Source: Croceibacterium_A sp964439725 (GTDB lineage: Bacteria; Pseudomonadota; Alphaproteobacteria; Sphingomonadales; Sphingomonadaceae). Taken from it: a stretch of 24,549 bases of DNA. Where the stretch lies: the NCBI GenBank assembly GCA_964439725.1, contig CAYTPY010000024.1, forward strand, positions 1 to 24,549, in the 5' to 3' direction. The position numbers were made by a program, and so were the translations under genes. Of the stretch, positions 13,394 to 21,210 are shown one piece after another; position 1 is the first letter of the stretch; the number at the start of each line of letters is the position of its first letter. Below the pieces are notes generated by a model that had not been told where the DNA came from, did not search any database, and saw nothing but the letters and a program-made list of their open reading frames with translations.

Positions 13394-15616
13394 ATGTCCC
13401 AGATCACTCCCGAAACCGTCGAGCAGCACGGCCTCAGCCCCGAAGAATACCAACGCGTTCTGAAGGCGCTTGGACGCGAACCGAACCTGGTCGAGCTCGG
13501 CATCTTCTCCGTCATGTGGAGCGAGCACTGCTCGTACAAGAGCTCGCGCATCCACCTCAAGAAACTACCCACCGAAGCCCCGTGGGTGATTTGCGGCCCA
13601 GGCGAGAACGCCGGCGTGATCGACATCGGCGATAACCAAGCCGCCATCTTCAAGATGGAGAGCCACAACCATCCGAGCTACATCGAGCCCTATCAGGGCG
13701 CGGCGACCGGGGTCGGCGGCATCTTGCGCGACGTGTTCACGATGGGCGCGCGTCCGGTGGCGAATCTCAACGCGCTTCGCTTCGGCCGCCCCGAACACCG
13801 GAAGATGAAGCACCTCGTCCAGGGGGTCGTCTCGGGCATCGGCGGCTACGGCAACTGCGTCGGCGTGCCAACCGTCGGCGGCGAAACCAACTTCCATCCG
13901 GCCTACGACGGCAACATCCTGGTCAACGCCATGAGCGTCGGAATCGCCGAGCAGGACAAGATCTTCTATTCGGCCGCCACTGGCCTCGGAAACCCGATCG
14001 TCTATGTCGGCTCGAAGACCGGGCGCGACGGCATCCACGGCGCGACCATGGCGAGCGCGGATTTCGAAGAGGACGCCGACGCCAAACGCCCGACCGTGCA
14101 GGTCGGCGACCCCTTCACCGAAAAGCTGCTGATCGAAGCCTGCCTCGAACTGATGGCCACCGACGCGATCGTTGCGATCCAAGACATGGGCGCCGCCGGG
14201 CTGACCTCGTCCTCTGTGGAGATGGCATCGAAGGGCGGCGCCGGCATCCGCCTCGACATGAACAAGGTGCCTTGCCGCGAAGAAGGCATGACCCCTTACG
14301 AAATGATGCTCAGCGAGAGCCAGGAGCGTATGCTCATGGTGCTGAAGCCCGGGCGCGAAGCCGAAGCGGAGAAGATCTTCCGCAAGTGGGAGCTCGACTT
14401 CGCAGTGATCGGCGAAGTGACCGATACCGGGCACATGGTGCTCGACTTCAACGGTGAAGTCGTCTGCGACATCCCGCTCGCGCCGCTTGCCGACGAAGCC
14501 CCGCTCTACGATCGCCCTTATCTCACCCGCGAAGAGTACAAGGCCTGGGCGGCGGTCAAGCCGCTCGATGACGTGCCCGATTGCAACGACGTCGGCGCCG
14601 ACTTGCTCAAGATGATGGCCACTCCCGCTCTCGCCTCGCGCCGCTGGATCTACGAGCAGTACGACAGCCAGGTCGGAGCCGATACGCTGCAACGTCCGGG
14701 CGGCGACGCAGCGGTGGTGCGCGTGCACGGCACCCGAAAGGCGCTGGCGATGAGCACCGACTGCACCCCGCGCTACTGCTACGCCGATCCTTACGAAGGC
14801 GGTAAGCAGGCGGTAGCCGAAACCTATCGCAACATCTCGGCGGTCGGCGCCAAGCCGCTGGCGATCACCAATTGCCTTAACTTCGCCAATCCGCAGCGGC
14901 CGGAAATTATGGCGCAAATCGTCGGCTGCCTCGAAGGCATGTCGGCGGCTTGCCAGGTTCTCGACTACCCGATCGTCAGCGGCAACGTCTCGCTTTACAA
15001 CGAGAGCAAGGCCACCGGCGGGGGCAGCGCGATCCTGCCGACCCCGGCCATTGGCGGCGTCGGACTGCTCCAAGACTACGGCCGCATGGCGACCGTCGCC
15101 TTCAAGGCCGCGGGTGAGACGATCTACCTTATCGGCCAGGAACCCTGGGCCTCCCCGCATCAGGAGCGCGGGCATCTCGGCCAATCGCTGTGGCTGCGCG
15201 AGATTCACGGCCGCGAAGACGGCGCGCCGCCGCACGTCGATCTGGTGCTGGAGAAGAATGCCGGCGCGCTGATCCGTGAAAGCATCGCGCGCGGGTTGGT
15301 GACTGCGGTCCATGACGTGTCGGATGGCGGTATTGCCGTGGCGCTCGCAGAAATGGCGCTGAGCGGCGGCCTCGGTGCCGAAGTTGACGGGCATGCCGAC
15401 TACACGGCCGCACAGTGGTGGTTCGGCGAAGATCAGGGACGCTATCTGGTGGCTGTGTCGGACGACGCGGCATTCCAGGCTTACCTCGCTGAAGGCAACG
15501 AAGATTGCGGCGTCCGCCGGCTCGGCACCGTTGGCGGCGACAGCCTGTTCGGGATCGGCATCGCCGAACTGCGCGAGGCGCATGAAAGCTTCTTCCGGGA
15601 TTGGATGGAAGTCTAA
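13394..15616 (+). CDS. purL: Phosphoribosylformylglycinamidine synthase subunit PurL
   Basis: 740 residues, the small PurL type that needs separate PurQ (glutaminase) and PurS. It catalyses the ATP-dependent amidation of FGAR to FGAM in purine synthesis. Conserved blocks are WSEHCSYKSS (residues ~36-45), ESHNHPSYIEPYQGAATGVGGILRDVFTMGARP, VGGETNFHPAYDGN, IQDMGAAGLTSSSVEMA, and the second-half VSGNVSLYNES and VHDVSDGGIAVALAEM. The ATG at 13394 is favoured over an in-frame GTG at 13376, since AAGG at 13382-13385 gives suitable spacing. A GC-rich hairpin without a T-run follows the stop: 15619-15626 with 15642-15649, with an alternative 15630-15636/15640-15646. Confidence 0.98.
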   Translation: MSQITPETVEQHGLSPEEYQRVLKALGREPNLVELGIFSVMWSEHCSYKSSRIHLKKLPTEAPWVICGPGENAGVIDIGDNQAAIFKMESHNHPSYIEPYQGAATGVGGILRDVFTMGARPVANLNALRFGRPEHRKMKHLVQGVVSGIGGYGNCVGVPTVGGETNFHPAYDGNILVNAMSVGIAEQDKIFYSAATGLGNPIVYVGSKTGRDGIHGATMASADFEEDADAKRPTVQVGDPFTEKLLIEACLELMATDAIVAIQDMGAAGLTSSSVEMASKGGAGIRLDMNKVPCREEGMTPYEMMLSESQERMLMVLKPGREAEAEKIFRKWELDFAVIGEVTDTGHMVLDFNGEVVCDIPLAPLADEAPLYDRPYLTREEYKAWAAVKPLDDVPDCNDVGADLLKMMATPALASRRWIYEQYDSQVGADTLQRPGGDAAVVRVHGTRKALAMSTDCTPRYCYADPYEGGKQAVAETYRNISAVGAKPLAITNCLNFANPQRPEIMAQIVGCLEGMSAACQVLDYPIVSGNVSLYNESKATGGGSAILPTPAIGGVGLLQDYGRMATVAFKAAGETIYLIGQEPWASPHQERGHLGQSLWLREIHGREDGAPPHVDLVLEKNAGALIRESIARGLVTAVHDVSDGGIAVALAEMALSGGLGAEVDGHADYTAAQWWFGEDQGRYLVAVSDDAAFQAYLAEGNEDCGVRRLGTVGGDSLFGIGIAELREAHESFFRDWMEV

Positions 15617-15674
15617 GCCCGGGCGGACAGGCGGGGCTGCCCCGCCCGGATCGCTGACCGACTGAGAGGATCGA

Positions 15675-16865
15675 ATGGCGACTGTAGCAGCCGACCGCAT
15701 TCTCTCGCTCGACCTCGTCCGCGGCATCGCGGTGATGGGCATCTTCTCAGTCAACGTCGTCGGCATGGCTATGATCGAGGACGCCTACTTCTATCCGCCC
15801 GCCTACGGCTTCGATGGCATCGGCGACCGGATCATGTGGGCGGCCAACTTCATCCTGGTCGACGGCAAGTTCCGTAGCCTTTTCTCGATCCTGTTCGGCG
15901 CCTCGATGGTGCTGGTGATCGAGCGCGCGGTGGGCGCGGGCAAGGAAGGCTGGCAAGTGCACTTCCCGCGCATGCTGGTCCTGCTGCTGTTCGGACTCGC
16001 CCACTTCTACCTGCTATGGTGGGGCGACATCCTGGCAAACTATGCGCTGATCGGGATGATCGCTTACCTGTTCTGGCGGCTGGAGCCGCTGGCACTGGCG
16101 GCGATAGGCGCGCTGTCCCTGACGCTGATGTACGCGCCGATGGTCAGCTACGGCCTGCAGCAGCAAGCGCAGGCTCAGGAAATCCTTGCCGCCGACACCT
16201 TCGTCCCCATGCCTTCGGCGCAAGCCCTGGCCGAGGCCAAGGCGGCCCATGCCTCGATTCCCGCGCATCTGGAAGCCACGCTCGAACAGCAGGCCTCACG
16301 CCCCTTCGATTCGATTGCCGCCTATGGCTTCGAGACGCTCGGTATGATGCTGCTCGGCATGGCGGCTTACAAATCGGGGTTTCTGACCGGCGCCTGGTCC
16401 CGGCGCCGATACGGGCAGATCGCCGGCATCCTGGGTGGAGTCGCTATCGCCTTCTATGGCTATGCCGCCTGGCGCATCCTCGCCGCCGACTTCCACCCTT
16501 CCACGTTCTTCCCCTGGAACCAGCTCTACACCGCTCCGATGCGTCCGGTCGCCGCGCTTGGATACGCCGCGCTGTTCATGTTGATCGTCAGGGCCGGGGC
16601 GATCGCCGACCGCTTGGCCGCCGTCGGCCGCGCTGCCTTCACCAACTATCTGGCCCCCACGGTGATCGGCGTCGTGCTGTTCTTCGATTTCGGGTTCGGC
16701 CTGTTCGGAGAGCTCTCACGCGGCCAAGCCTGGCTGATCGTGCCCCCGGTCTGGGCCTTCATGCTGCTGTGGTCGAAATGGTGGCTCGACCGCTTCCGCT
16801 ACGGGCCGTTCGAATGGGCCTGGCGCAGCCTGGCCCGCTGGCGATGGGAGCCGATGCGCCGCTAG
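15675..16865 (+). CDS. DUF418-family integral membrane protein
   Basis: 396 residues, starting 58 nt after purL with a GAGAGG site upstream. It is a polytopic inner-membrane protein with roughly eight to ten hydrophobic segments. The N-terminal RILSLDLVRGIAVMGIFSVN block is the start typical of this family. The C-terminal DUF418 domain contains TNYLAPTVIGVVLFFDFGFGLFG and ends with the characteristic RFRYGPFEWAWRSLARW. The substrate and role are unknown; relatives are grouped with YeiB. It converges with serB, and the two stop codons overlap in the palindrome CTAG (16862-16865). Confidence 0.92.
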   Translation: MATVAADRILSLDLVRGIAVMGIFSVNVVGMAMIEDAYFYPPAYGFDGIGDRIMWAANFILVDGKFRSLFSILFGASMVLVIERAVGAGKEGWQVHFPRMLVLLLFGLAHFYLLWWGDILANYALIGMIAYLFWRLEPLALAAIGALSLTLMYAPMVSYGLQQQAQAQEILAADTFVPMPSAQALAEAKAAHASIPAHLEATLEQQASRPFDSIAAYGFETLGMMLLGMAAYKSGFLTGAWSRRRYGQIAGILGGVAIAFYGYAAWRILAADFHPSTFFPWNQLYTAPMRPVAALGYAALFMLIVRAGAIADRLAAVGRAAFTNYLAPTVIGVVLFFDFGFGLFGELSRGQAWLIVPPVWAFMLLWSKWWLDRFRYGPFEWAWRSLARWRWEPMRR

Positions 16866-17746
16866 CGCGCCTGCCAGTCGCGTTCGGGAATCTCCAGCAG
16901 CTTGAGGATGCTCGTCAGGTCGCCGCGATCGATCCAGCCGTTCGCCGCCTCGCGCGCCTTCGGTTTGGCGTGGTAGGCGACGCCCCAATCCGCCGCCTGC
17001 AGCATCGGGATATCGTTGGCGCCGTCTCCGGTAGCGAGGCTGATCGCGTTCTCGCCAAGCCGCTCCATCTCTTCGCGCAGCACTTGCGCTTTCACCGCCG
17101 AATCGGTGATCCCGCCGACCAGTTCTCCAGCTAGTTTACCCTCGCCCACCGCGAGCCGGTTCGCAACGACGCGCTCGAAGCCCAGGTCCTCCGCTACCGG
17201 ATCGGCGAAGTGATGGAAGCCGCCCGTGACGAGAACGGTACGACAACCGAAATGCTTGAGTGTCGCGAGCAACGTCCGCGCTCCGGGCATCGGGGTGATG
17301 CGTTCGGCAAGACAGGTGCCAATGGTGCCTTCGTCGAGCCCGGCCAGCAGCCCCACCCGCTCGCGCAGGGCGCTCGCGAAATCCAGCTCGCCTTGCATCG
17401 CGCGCTCGGTAATTGCCGAAACCTTGTCTTTGAAGCCTGCAAAGTCGGCGAGTTCGTCGATGCATTCCTGCTCGATCATGGTCGAATCCATGTCGGACAC
17501 GAATAAGTCGGGGACTCGAAAGTCGCGGTCGCTGACGATGGCATCGGTCGGGCCGAGATGCGCGTCGATCACTCGCCGCAAAGTCGCGGCATCGCCGTGC
17601 GGCAGGGTGAGTTGCAGCACGTCGCTCCAGTGGTCGAGCAGCACAGCGGCAGCCACCGGCATACCCTCGGCTGCCAACGCCGCGCTTAGCGCATCCAGGC
17701 GTGGTTCGAGCGTGTCGATCTCTGCTATCAGCCGCGCGATGAGCAA
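16862..17746 (-). CDS. serB: Phosphoserine phosphatase
   Basis: 294 residues from a TTG at 17746. It dephosphorylates phosphoserine in the last step of serine synthesis. HAD motifs: nucleophile Asp85 and Asp87 in DMDSTM (85-90), then VLVTGGF (171-177), Lys204 in GKLAGE, and GDGANDIPML (240-249). The N-terminal ~75 residues form an ACT-like domain. I chose TTG because GGAG lies 8 nt upstream of it and MLIARLIAEID is a natural start. The ATG at 17782 adds 12 residues but lacks a ribosome binding site. With TTG, serB and the divergent miaA share only 8 bp at their 5' ends; with the ATG they would share 44 bp. Confidence 0.93.
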   Translation of the reverse strand: MLIARLIAEIDTLEPRLDALSAALAAEGMPVAAAVLLDHWSDVLQLTLPHGDAATLRRVIDAHLGPTDAIVSDRDFRVPDLFVSDMDSTMIEQECIDELADFAGFKDKVSAITERAMQGELDFASALRERVGLLAGLDEGTIGTCLAERITPMPGARTLLATLKHFGCRTVLVTGGFHHFADPVAEDLGFERVVANRLAVGEGKLAGELVGGITDSAVKAQVLREEMERLGENAISLATGDGANDIPMLQAADWGVAYHAKPKAREAANGWIDRGDLTSILKLLEIPERDWQAR

Positions 17747-18698
17747 GGGAAAATCTCCGGAGAAGAAGGCGGTCGCGCTCATTGCAGGGCCGACGGCGAG
17801 CGGCAAGAGCGATCTGGCCGTCGAGCTGGCTCTGGAAATCGAGCGTCGCGGCGGCTCGGCGCTGGTGATCAACGCCGACAGCGCCCAGGTCTATCGCGAC
17901 TTGCGCGTGCTCAGCGCGCGACCTTCGCCGGAGGAGATGCGCGGCATCGAGCACCGCCTGTTCGGCGCCTGGGACGGAGCCGATCCATGCTCGGCTGCGG
18001 ACTGGGCCGCGGCCGCCAAGCGCGAGATCGAAAACGCCCATCTGACGGGCCGGCTACCGGTCCTTGTCGGCGGCACCGGTCTCTATATCCGTACGCTTCT
18101 GGAAGGCATCGCTCCGGTGCCTCCTATCGATGTGGCGGTTCGCGAGGCGGTTCGGGCCCTTTCAACTCCCGCAGCCTACGCCGCCTTGCAAGCAGAGGAT
18201 CCTGAGCGCGCCGCAGCTCTGAACCCTGCCGACACGACCCGGGTCGCCCGCGCGCTGGAAGTGATAAGATCGACTGGTAAGCCGCTCGCTTATTGGCAAG
18301 GCGAACGGGTCGGCGGCATTGCCGGAGCCATCGACCTGTTTCCGCTCTTGCTGCTGCCGGAGCGCGCGGTGCTCTATGCCAGGTGCGATGCGCGCTTCGC
18401 GACAATGCTGGAGAGGGGCGCGGCCGAGGAGGTGGAAGCGCTGCTGGCACGCTCACTGCCCCCGCTGAGCCCGGTCATGCGGGCGATCGGAGTGCCGGAG
18501 ATTGCGGGGTTCCTCCGCGGCGACTGGTCACAAGAAGAGGCCGTTGTCCGAGGGCAGCAAGCCACGCGCCACTATGCCAAGCGCCAGTACACGTGGTTCC
18601 GCAGACAGCCGCCGGACGGCTGGCCTAGATCCGATCGAGCCGATTGCCGAGCCATGCCGGTATTTGAAAGATTGTTTCAATCTTTAGGATTGACATGA
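17739..18698 (+). CDS. miaA: tRNA dimethylallyltransferase
   Basis: 319 residues. It adds a dimethylallyl group to N6 of A37 in tRNAs reading UNN codons. The P-loop is GPTASGKS (residues 17-24), followed by NADSAQVYRDLRVLSARPSPEEM and GGTGLYIRTLLEGIAPVP, all family hallmarks. The C-terminal RQQATRHYAKRQYTWFR block binds tRNA. The ATG at 17739 has no evident ribosome binding site and lies inside the 5' end of divergent serB, so the true start could differ slightly. Its stop (18696-18698) overlaps the -35 region of the next promoter. miaA and ispA share a prenyl donor pathway, but they are not adjacent here. Confidence 0.95.
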   Translation: MSKGKSPEKKAVALIAGPTASGKSDLAVELALEIERRGGSALVINADSAQVYRDLRVLSARPSPEEMRGIEHRLFGAWDGADPCSAADWAAAAKREIENAHLTGRLPVLVGGTGLYIRTLLEGIAPVPPIDVAVREAVRALSTPAAYAALQAEDPERAAALNPADTTRVARALEVIRSTGKPLAYWQGERVGGIAGAIDLFPLLLLPERAVLYARCDARFATMLERGAAEEVEALLARSLPPLSPVMRAIGVPEIAGFLRGDWSQEEAVVRGQQATRHYAKRQYTWFRRQPPDGWPRSDRADCRAMPVFERLFQSLGLT

Positions 18699-18718
18699 CA
18701 TATCCTGTCGCTTAGCAG
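18690..18718 (+). promoter_or_regulatory. Probable promoter of ilvBN
   Basis: A consensus TTGACA at 18690-18695, overlapping the last codons of miaA, is 17 nt from TAGCAG at 18713-18718. The -10 match is weak, 3 of 6. The predicted start near 18725 would place the hairpin and the terminator in the leader. Confidence 0.45.
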
Positions 18719-18720
18719 GC

Positions 18721-18739
18721 GCCATACCGAGCGGTAGGC
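18721..18739 (+). promoter_or_regulatory. Hairpin in the ilvB leader
   Basis: GCC-A-TACC pairs with GGTA-GGC around a GAGC loop with a one-base bulge. It is upstream of the ilvB terminator and may be one of its alternative leader structures, but I could not draw a convincing antiterminator. Confidence 0.3.
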
Positions 18740-18761
18740 TTGGAGAGTTTTGGAGAGGAGC

Positions 18762-18798
18762 GGCCCGGCGCGATGGCCTCGCGTCGGGTCACTTTTTT
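18762..18798 (+). terminator. Intrinsic terminator in the ilvB leader (candidate attenuator)
   Basis: CCCGGCGCGA (18764-18773) pairs with TCGCGTCGGG (18779-18788) with one G-U, extendable by two pairs on the outside. It has a 5-nt TGGCC loop and is followed by six Ts at 18793-18798. It ends only 3 nt before the ilvB ribosome binding site and 15 nt before its GTG. Any transcript that reaches ilvB must cross it. Confidence 0.75.
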
Positions 18799-18813
18799 GA
18801 GAAGGAGCTACAC

Positions 18814-20556
18814 GTGTCGGAGGAACGCAGCGGCGCTGCGATATTGGTCGAAACTCTGGTCCGCCAGGGTGTCGAGTTCGTTTTCGGCTATCCGGGCGGC
18901 GCCGTGCTGCCGATTTACGACGAACTGTTCTCGGACACCCGCATCCGGCATATCCTCGTGCGCCATGAAGCCGGCGCCGCACATGCCGCCGAAGGCTACG
19001 CGCGATCGACCGGCAAGCCAGGTGTCGTACTGGTCACTTCGGGCCCCGGTGCGACCAACGCGATCACCGGCATTGCCGATGCGTTCATGGACTCGATTCC
19101 GCTGGTCGTCATCACCGGCCAGGTCGCGACCAACCTCATCGGCACCGACGCGTTCCAGGAAGCCGACACCGTCGGGCTGACCCGTCACTGCACCAAGCAC
19201 AATTACCTGGTGAAGGACCCTTCCGAGCTTGCTGCGACGATCGACGAAGCCTTCGAGATCGCCACTACCGGCCGCCCGGGCCCGGTGGTCGTCGACATCC
19301 CGAAGAACGTTCAGGTCGCCACCGCGCTGCTGAGCGATGCCGCTCCGCAACGCCCGAAGCGTTACAATCCGCGGATGGTTGCGGCTGCCGACGAGGTTGC
19401 CGAAGCGATCGAGCTGATCGCGGGCGCCGAGCGTCCGATCTTCTACACCGGCGGCGGAGTGATCAACTCCGGTCCGCAGGCGACCGAGCTACTGCGCGAG
19501 TTCCAGCGTCTGACCGGCGCTCCGGTCACGTCGACGTTGATGGGCCTGGGCGCATTCCCCGCCGACCATCCAGACTGGCTCGGCATGCTCGGCATGCACG
19601 GCACTTATGAAGCCAACCTGGCGATGAATCAGTGCGACGTGATGGTCTGCATCGGCGCCCGGTTCGACGACCGCGTGACCGGCCGGCTCGACGCCTTCTC
19701 GCCGGCCTCCAAAAAGATCCACATCGATATCGACCGCGCTTCGATCAACAAGGTGATCCCAGTTGACCTTGGGGTCGTCGGCGATTGTGCCACGGTGTTG
19801 GAGCAGCTGATTGCCGCCTGGGACAACCGGAAAGGCCGCGATCTGGCCGAATGGAAGGCGCGCATCGCCGGCTGGAAGGCGCGTGACAGCCTCGCCTATC
19901 CGCGGCGCTCCGATTCGATCATGCCGCAATATGCGGTGCAGCGATTGTTCGAGCTGACGCGTGAGCACGATCCGATTATCACCACCGAGGTTGGGCAGCA
20001 CCAGATGTGGGCGGCACAGTATTTCGGCTTCTTCGGGCCGAACCGCTGGCTGACTTCGGGCGGGCTCGGCACAATGGGCTACGGCCTCCCCGCCGCGATT
20101 GGCGCGCAGCTTGGCAATCCGGGCAAGCTGGTGATCGACATCGCCGGTGAAGCCTCGATCCAGATGAACATCCAGGAGCTCGGCACCGCCAGCCAGTTCC
20201 GCCTCCCGGTCAAGGTCTTCATCCTCAACAACGAGTACATGGGAATGGTGCGCCAGTGGCAGGAGCTCACGTATGAAAGCCGCTACTCGAACTCTTATTC
20301 GGACAGCTTGCCTGATTTCGTGCGGCTTTCCGAAGCTTACGGGTGGAAAGGTATCCGCATCGAGAGTGAGGATCAGCTCGACGACGGCATCCGCGCGATG
20401 ATGGCGCACGATGGTCCGGTCATGGTCGACTGCCAGGTTTCCAAGGACGCGAACTGCTTCCCAATGATCCCCAGCGGCGCTGCTCACACCGACATGCTTC
20501 TGTATGGGGATGTTCACGCTGGCACCCTAACCGACGAAGCCAAGGCTTTGGTGTGA
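18814..20556 (+). CDS. ilvB: Acetolactate synthase, large (catalytic) subunit
   Basis: 580 residues from a GTG with AAGGAG at 18802-18807. This ThDP enzyme makes acetolactate from pyruvate (and acetohydroxybutyrate from pyruvate plus 2-oxobutyrate), the first common step of valine and isoleucine synthesis. Seen: FGYPGGAVLPIYDEL, catalytic Glu52 (RHEAGAAHAAEGYAR), the FAD-binding middle domain, and the C-terminal ThDP domain with FILNNEYMGMVRQWQ. The ThDP metal motif reads GEA (Glu446) where GDG/GDA is usual, at the normal 24-residue distance from the NN pair. ilvN follows with a one-base overlap. An intrinsic terminator precedes the gene. Confidence 0.97.
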   Translation: MSEERSGAAILVETLVRQGVEFVFGYPGGAVLPIYDELFSDTRIRHILVRHEAGAAHAAEGYARSTGKPGVVLVTSGPGATNAITGIADAFMDSIPLVVITGQVATNLIGTDAFQEADTVGLTRHCTKHNYLVKDPSELAATIDEAFEIATTGRPGPVVVDIPKNVQVATALLSDAAPQRPKRYNPRMVAAADEVAEAIELIAGAERPIFYTGGGVINSGPQATELLREFQRLTGAPVTSTLMGLGAFPADHPDWLGMLGMHGTYEANLAMNQCDVMVCIGARFDDRVTGRLDAFSPASKKIHIDIDRASINKVIPVDLGVVGDCATVLEQLIAAWDNRKGRDLAEWKARIAGWKARDSLAYPRRSDSIMPQYAVQRLFELTREHDPIITTEVGQHQMWAAQYFGFFGPNRWLTSGGLGTMGYGLPAAIGAQLGNPGKLVIDIAGEASIQMNIQELGTASQFRLPVKVFILNNEYMGMVRQWQELTYESRYSNSYSDSLPDFVRLSEAYGWKGIRIESEDQLDDGIRAMMAHDGPVMVDCQVSKDANCFPMIPSGAAHTDMLLYGDVHAGTLTDEAKALV

Positions 20557-21071
20557 TGAAAATCCAGCATCGCGACACCGAACGCCACGTTCTCACGATC
20601 ACCGTCGACAACGAGGCAGGCATCCTCGCGAAGATCGCCGGGCTGTTCACGGCCCGCGGCTACAACATCGACAGCCTGACGGTCGCCGACATCAGCGAGA
20701 ACCACGCGGTCAGCCGGATCACGATCGTGACCCATGGCCCGCCGCAGGTGATCGACCAGATCGAGGCGCAACTGGAACGGCTGGTCCCAGTCCACCGGGT
20801 GGTCGATCTCACCCAGGCAGGCCCGCACGTGGAGCGCGAACTCGCGCTGATCAAGGTGGCCGGCAAAGGCGAGAACCGGGTGGAAGCGCTGCGCATCGCC
20901 GACGTGTTCCGCGCCAAGGTCGTCGACACGAGCACCGAAAGCTTCGTGTTCGAACTCACCGGAACCAGCGAGAAGATCGACAGCTTCATCGCGCTCATGC
21001 GTCAGTTGGGGCTGGTCGAAGTCGGGCGCTCTGGCATCGTCGGCATGATGCGCGGCGCCGAAGGGGCTTAG
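20556..21071 (+). CDS. ilvN: Acetolactate synthase, small (regulatory) subunit
   Basis: 171 residues. The regulatory subunit binds valine and stimulates the IlvB catalytic subunit. The N-terminal ACT domain (residues ~5-80) has HVLTITVDNEAGILAKIAGLFTARGYNIDSLTV, and the C-terminal domain contains ELTGTSEKIDSFIALM and ends SGIVGMMRGAEGA. The ATG at 20556 shares one base with the ilvB TGA. An in-frame GTG at 20553 would add one Met. The name ilvN/ilvH is interchangeable here; ilvH would also be acceptable by length. Confidence 0.96.
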   Translation: MKIQHRDTERHVLTITVDNEAGILAKIAGLFTARGYNIDSLTVADISENHAVSRITIVTHGPPQVIDQIEAQLERLVPVHRVVDLTQAGPHVERELALIKVAGKGENRVEALRIADVFRAKVVDTSTESFVFELTGTSEKIDSFIALMRQLGLVEVGRSGIVGMMRGAEGA

Positions 21072-21097
21072 AAATTCTGCGGTAACGCAACCACGCT

Positions 21098-21193
21098 TCG
21101 TCATTCCCGCAAAAGCGGGAACCCAGCGAAACAACGGGGGCGCGCGTGTAGTGCTCCACTGCTACTGGGTCTCCATTTCCGCGGGGATGACGA
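21098..21193. repeat. Palindromic REP/MITE-like element between ilvN and ilvC
   Basis: A 96-bp imperfect palindrome. The 13-bp ends (TCGTCATTCCCGC at 21098-21110 and GCGGGGATGACGA at 21181-21193) are inverted with one mismatch. A second pair, ACCCAG/CTGGGT (21121-21126 and 21165-21170), lies inside. The minus strand translates as WVPAFAGMT, a well-known signature of dispersed intergenic repeats in alphaproteobacteria and other bacteria. It can fold on either strand into a long hairpin. Only one copy is in the window. Confidence 0.7.
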
Positions 21194-21210
21194 GAAATAG
21201 GGAAACTACG

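Noticed and set aside
13565..15766. 733-codon open frame on the minus strand
   Set aside because: Antisense to purL; GC-rich third positions keep the frame open. The product is low-complexity with no recognisable domain.
18695..18715. Leader peptide MTYPVA before ilvB
   Set aside because: Only one branched-chain residue in six, no ribosome binding site, and it lies within the promoter candidate.
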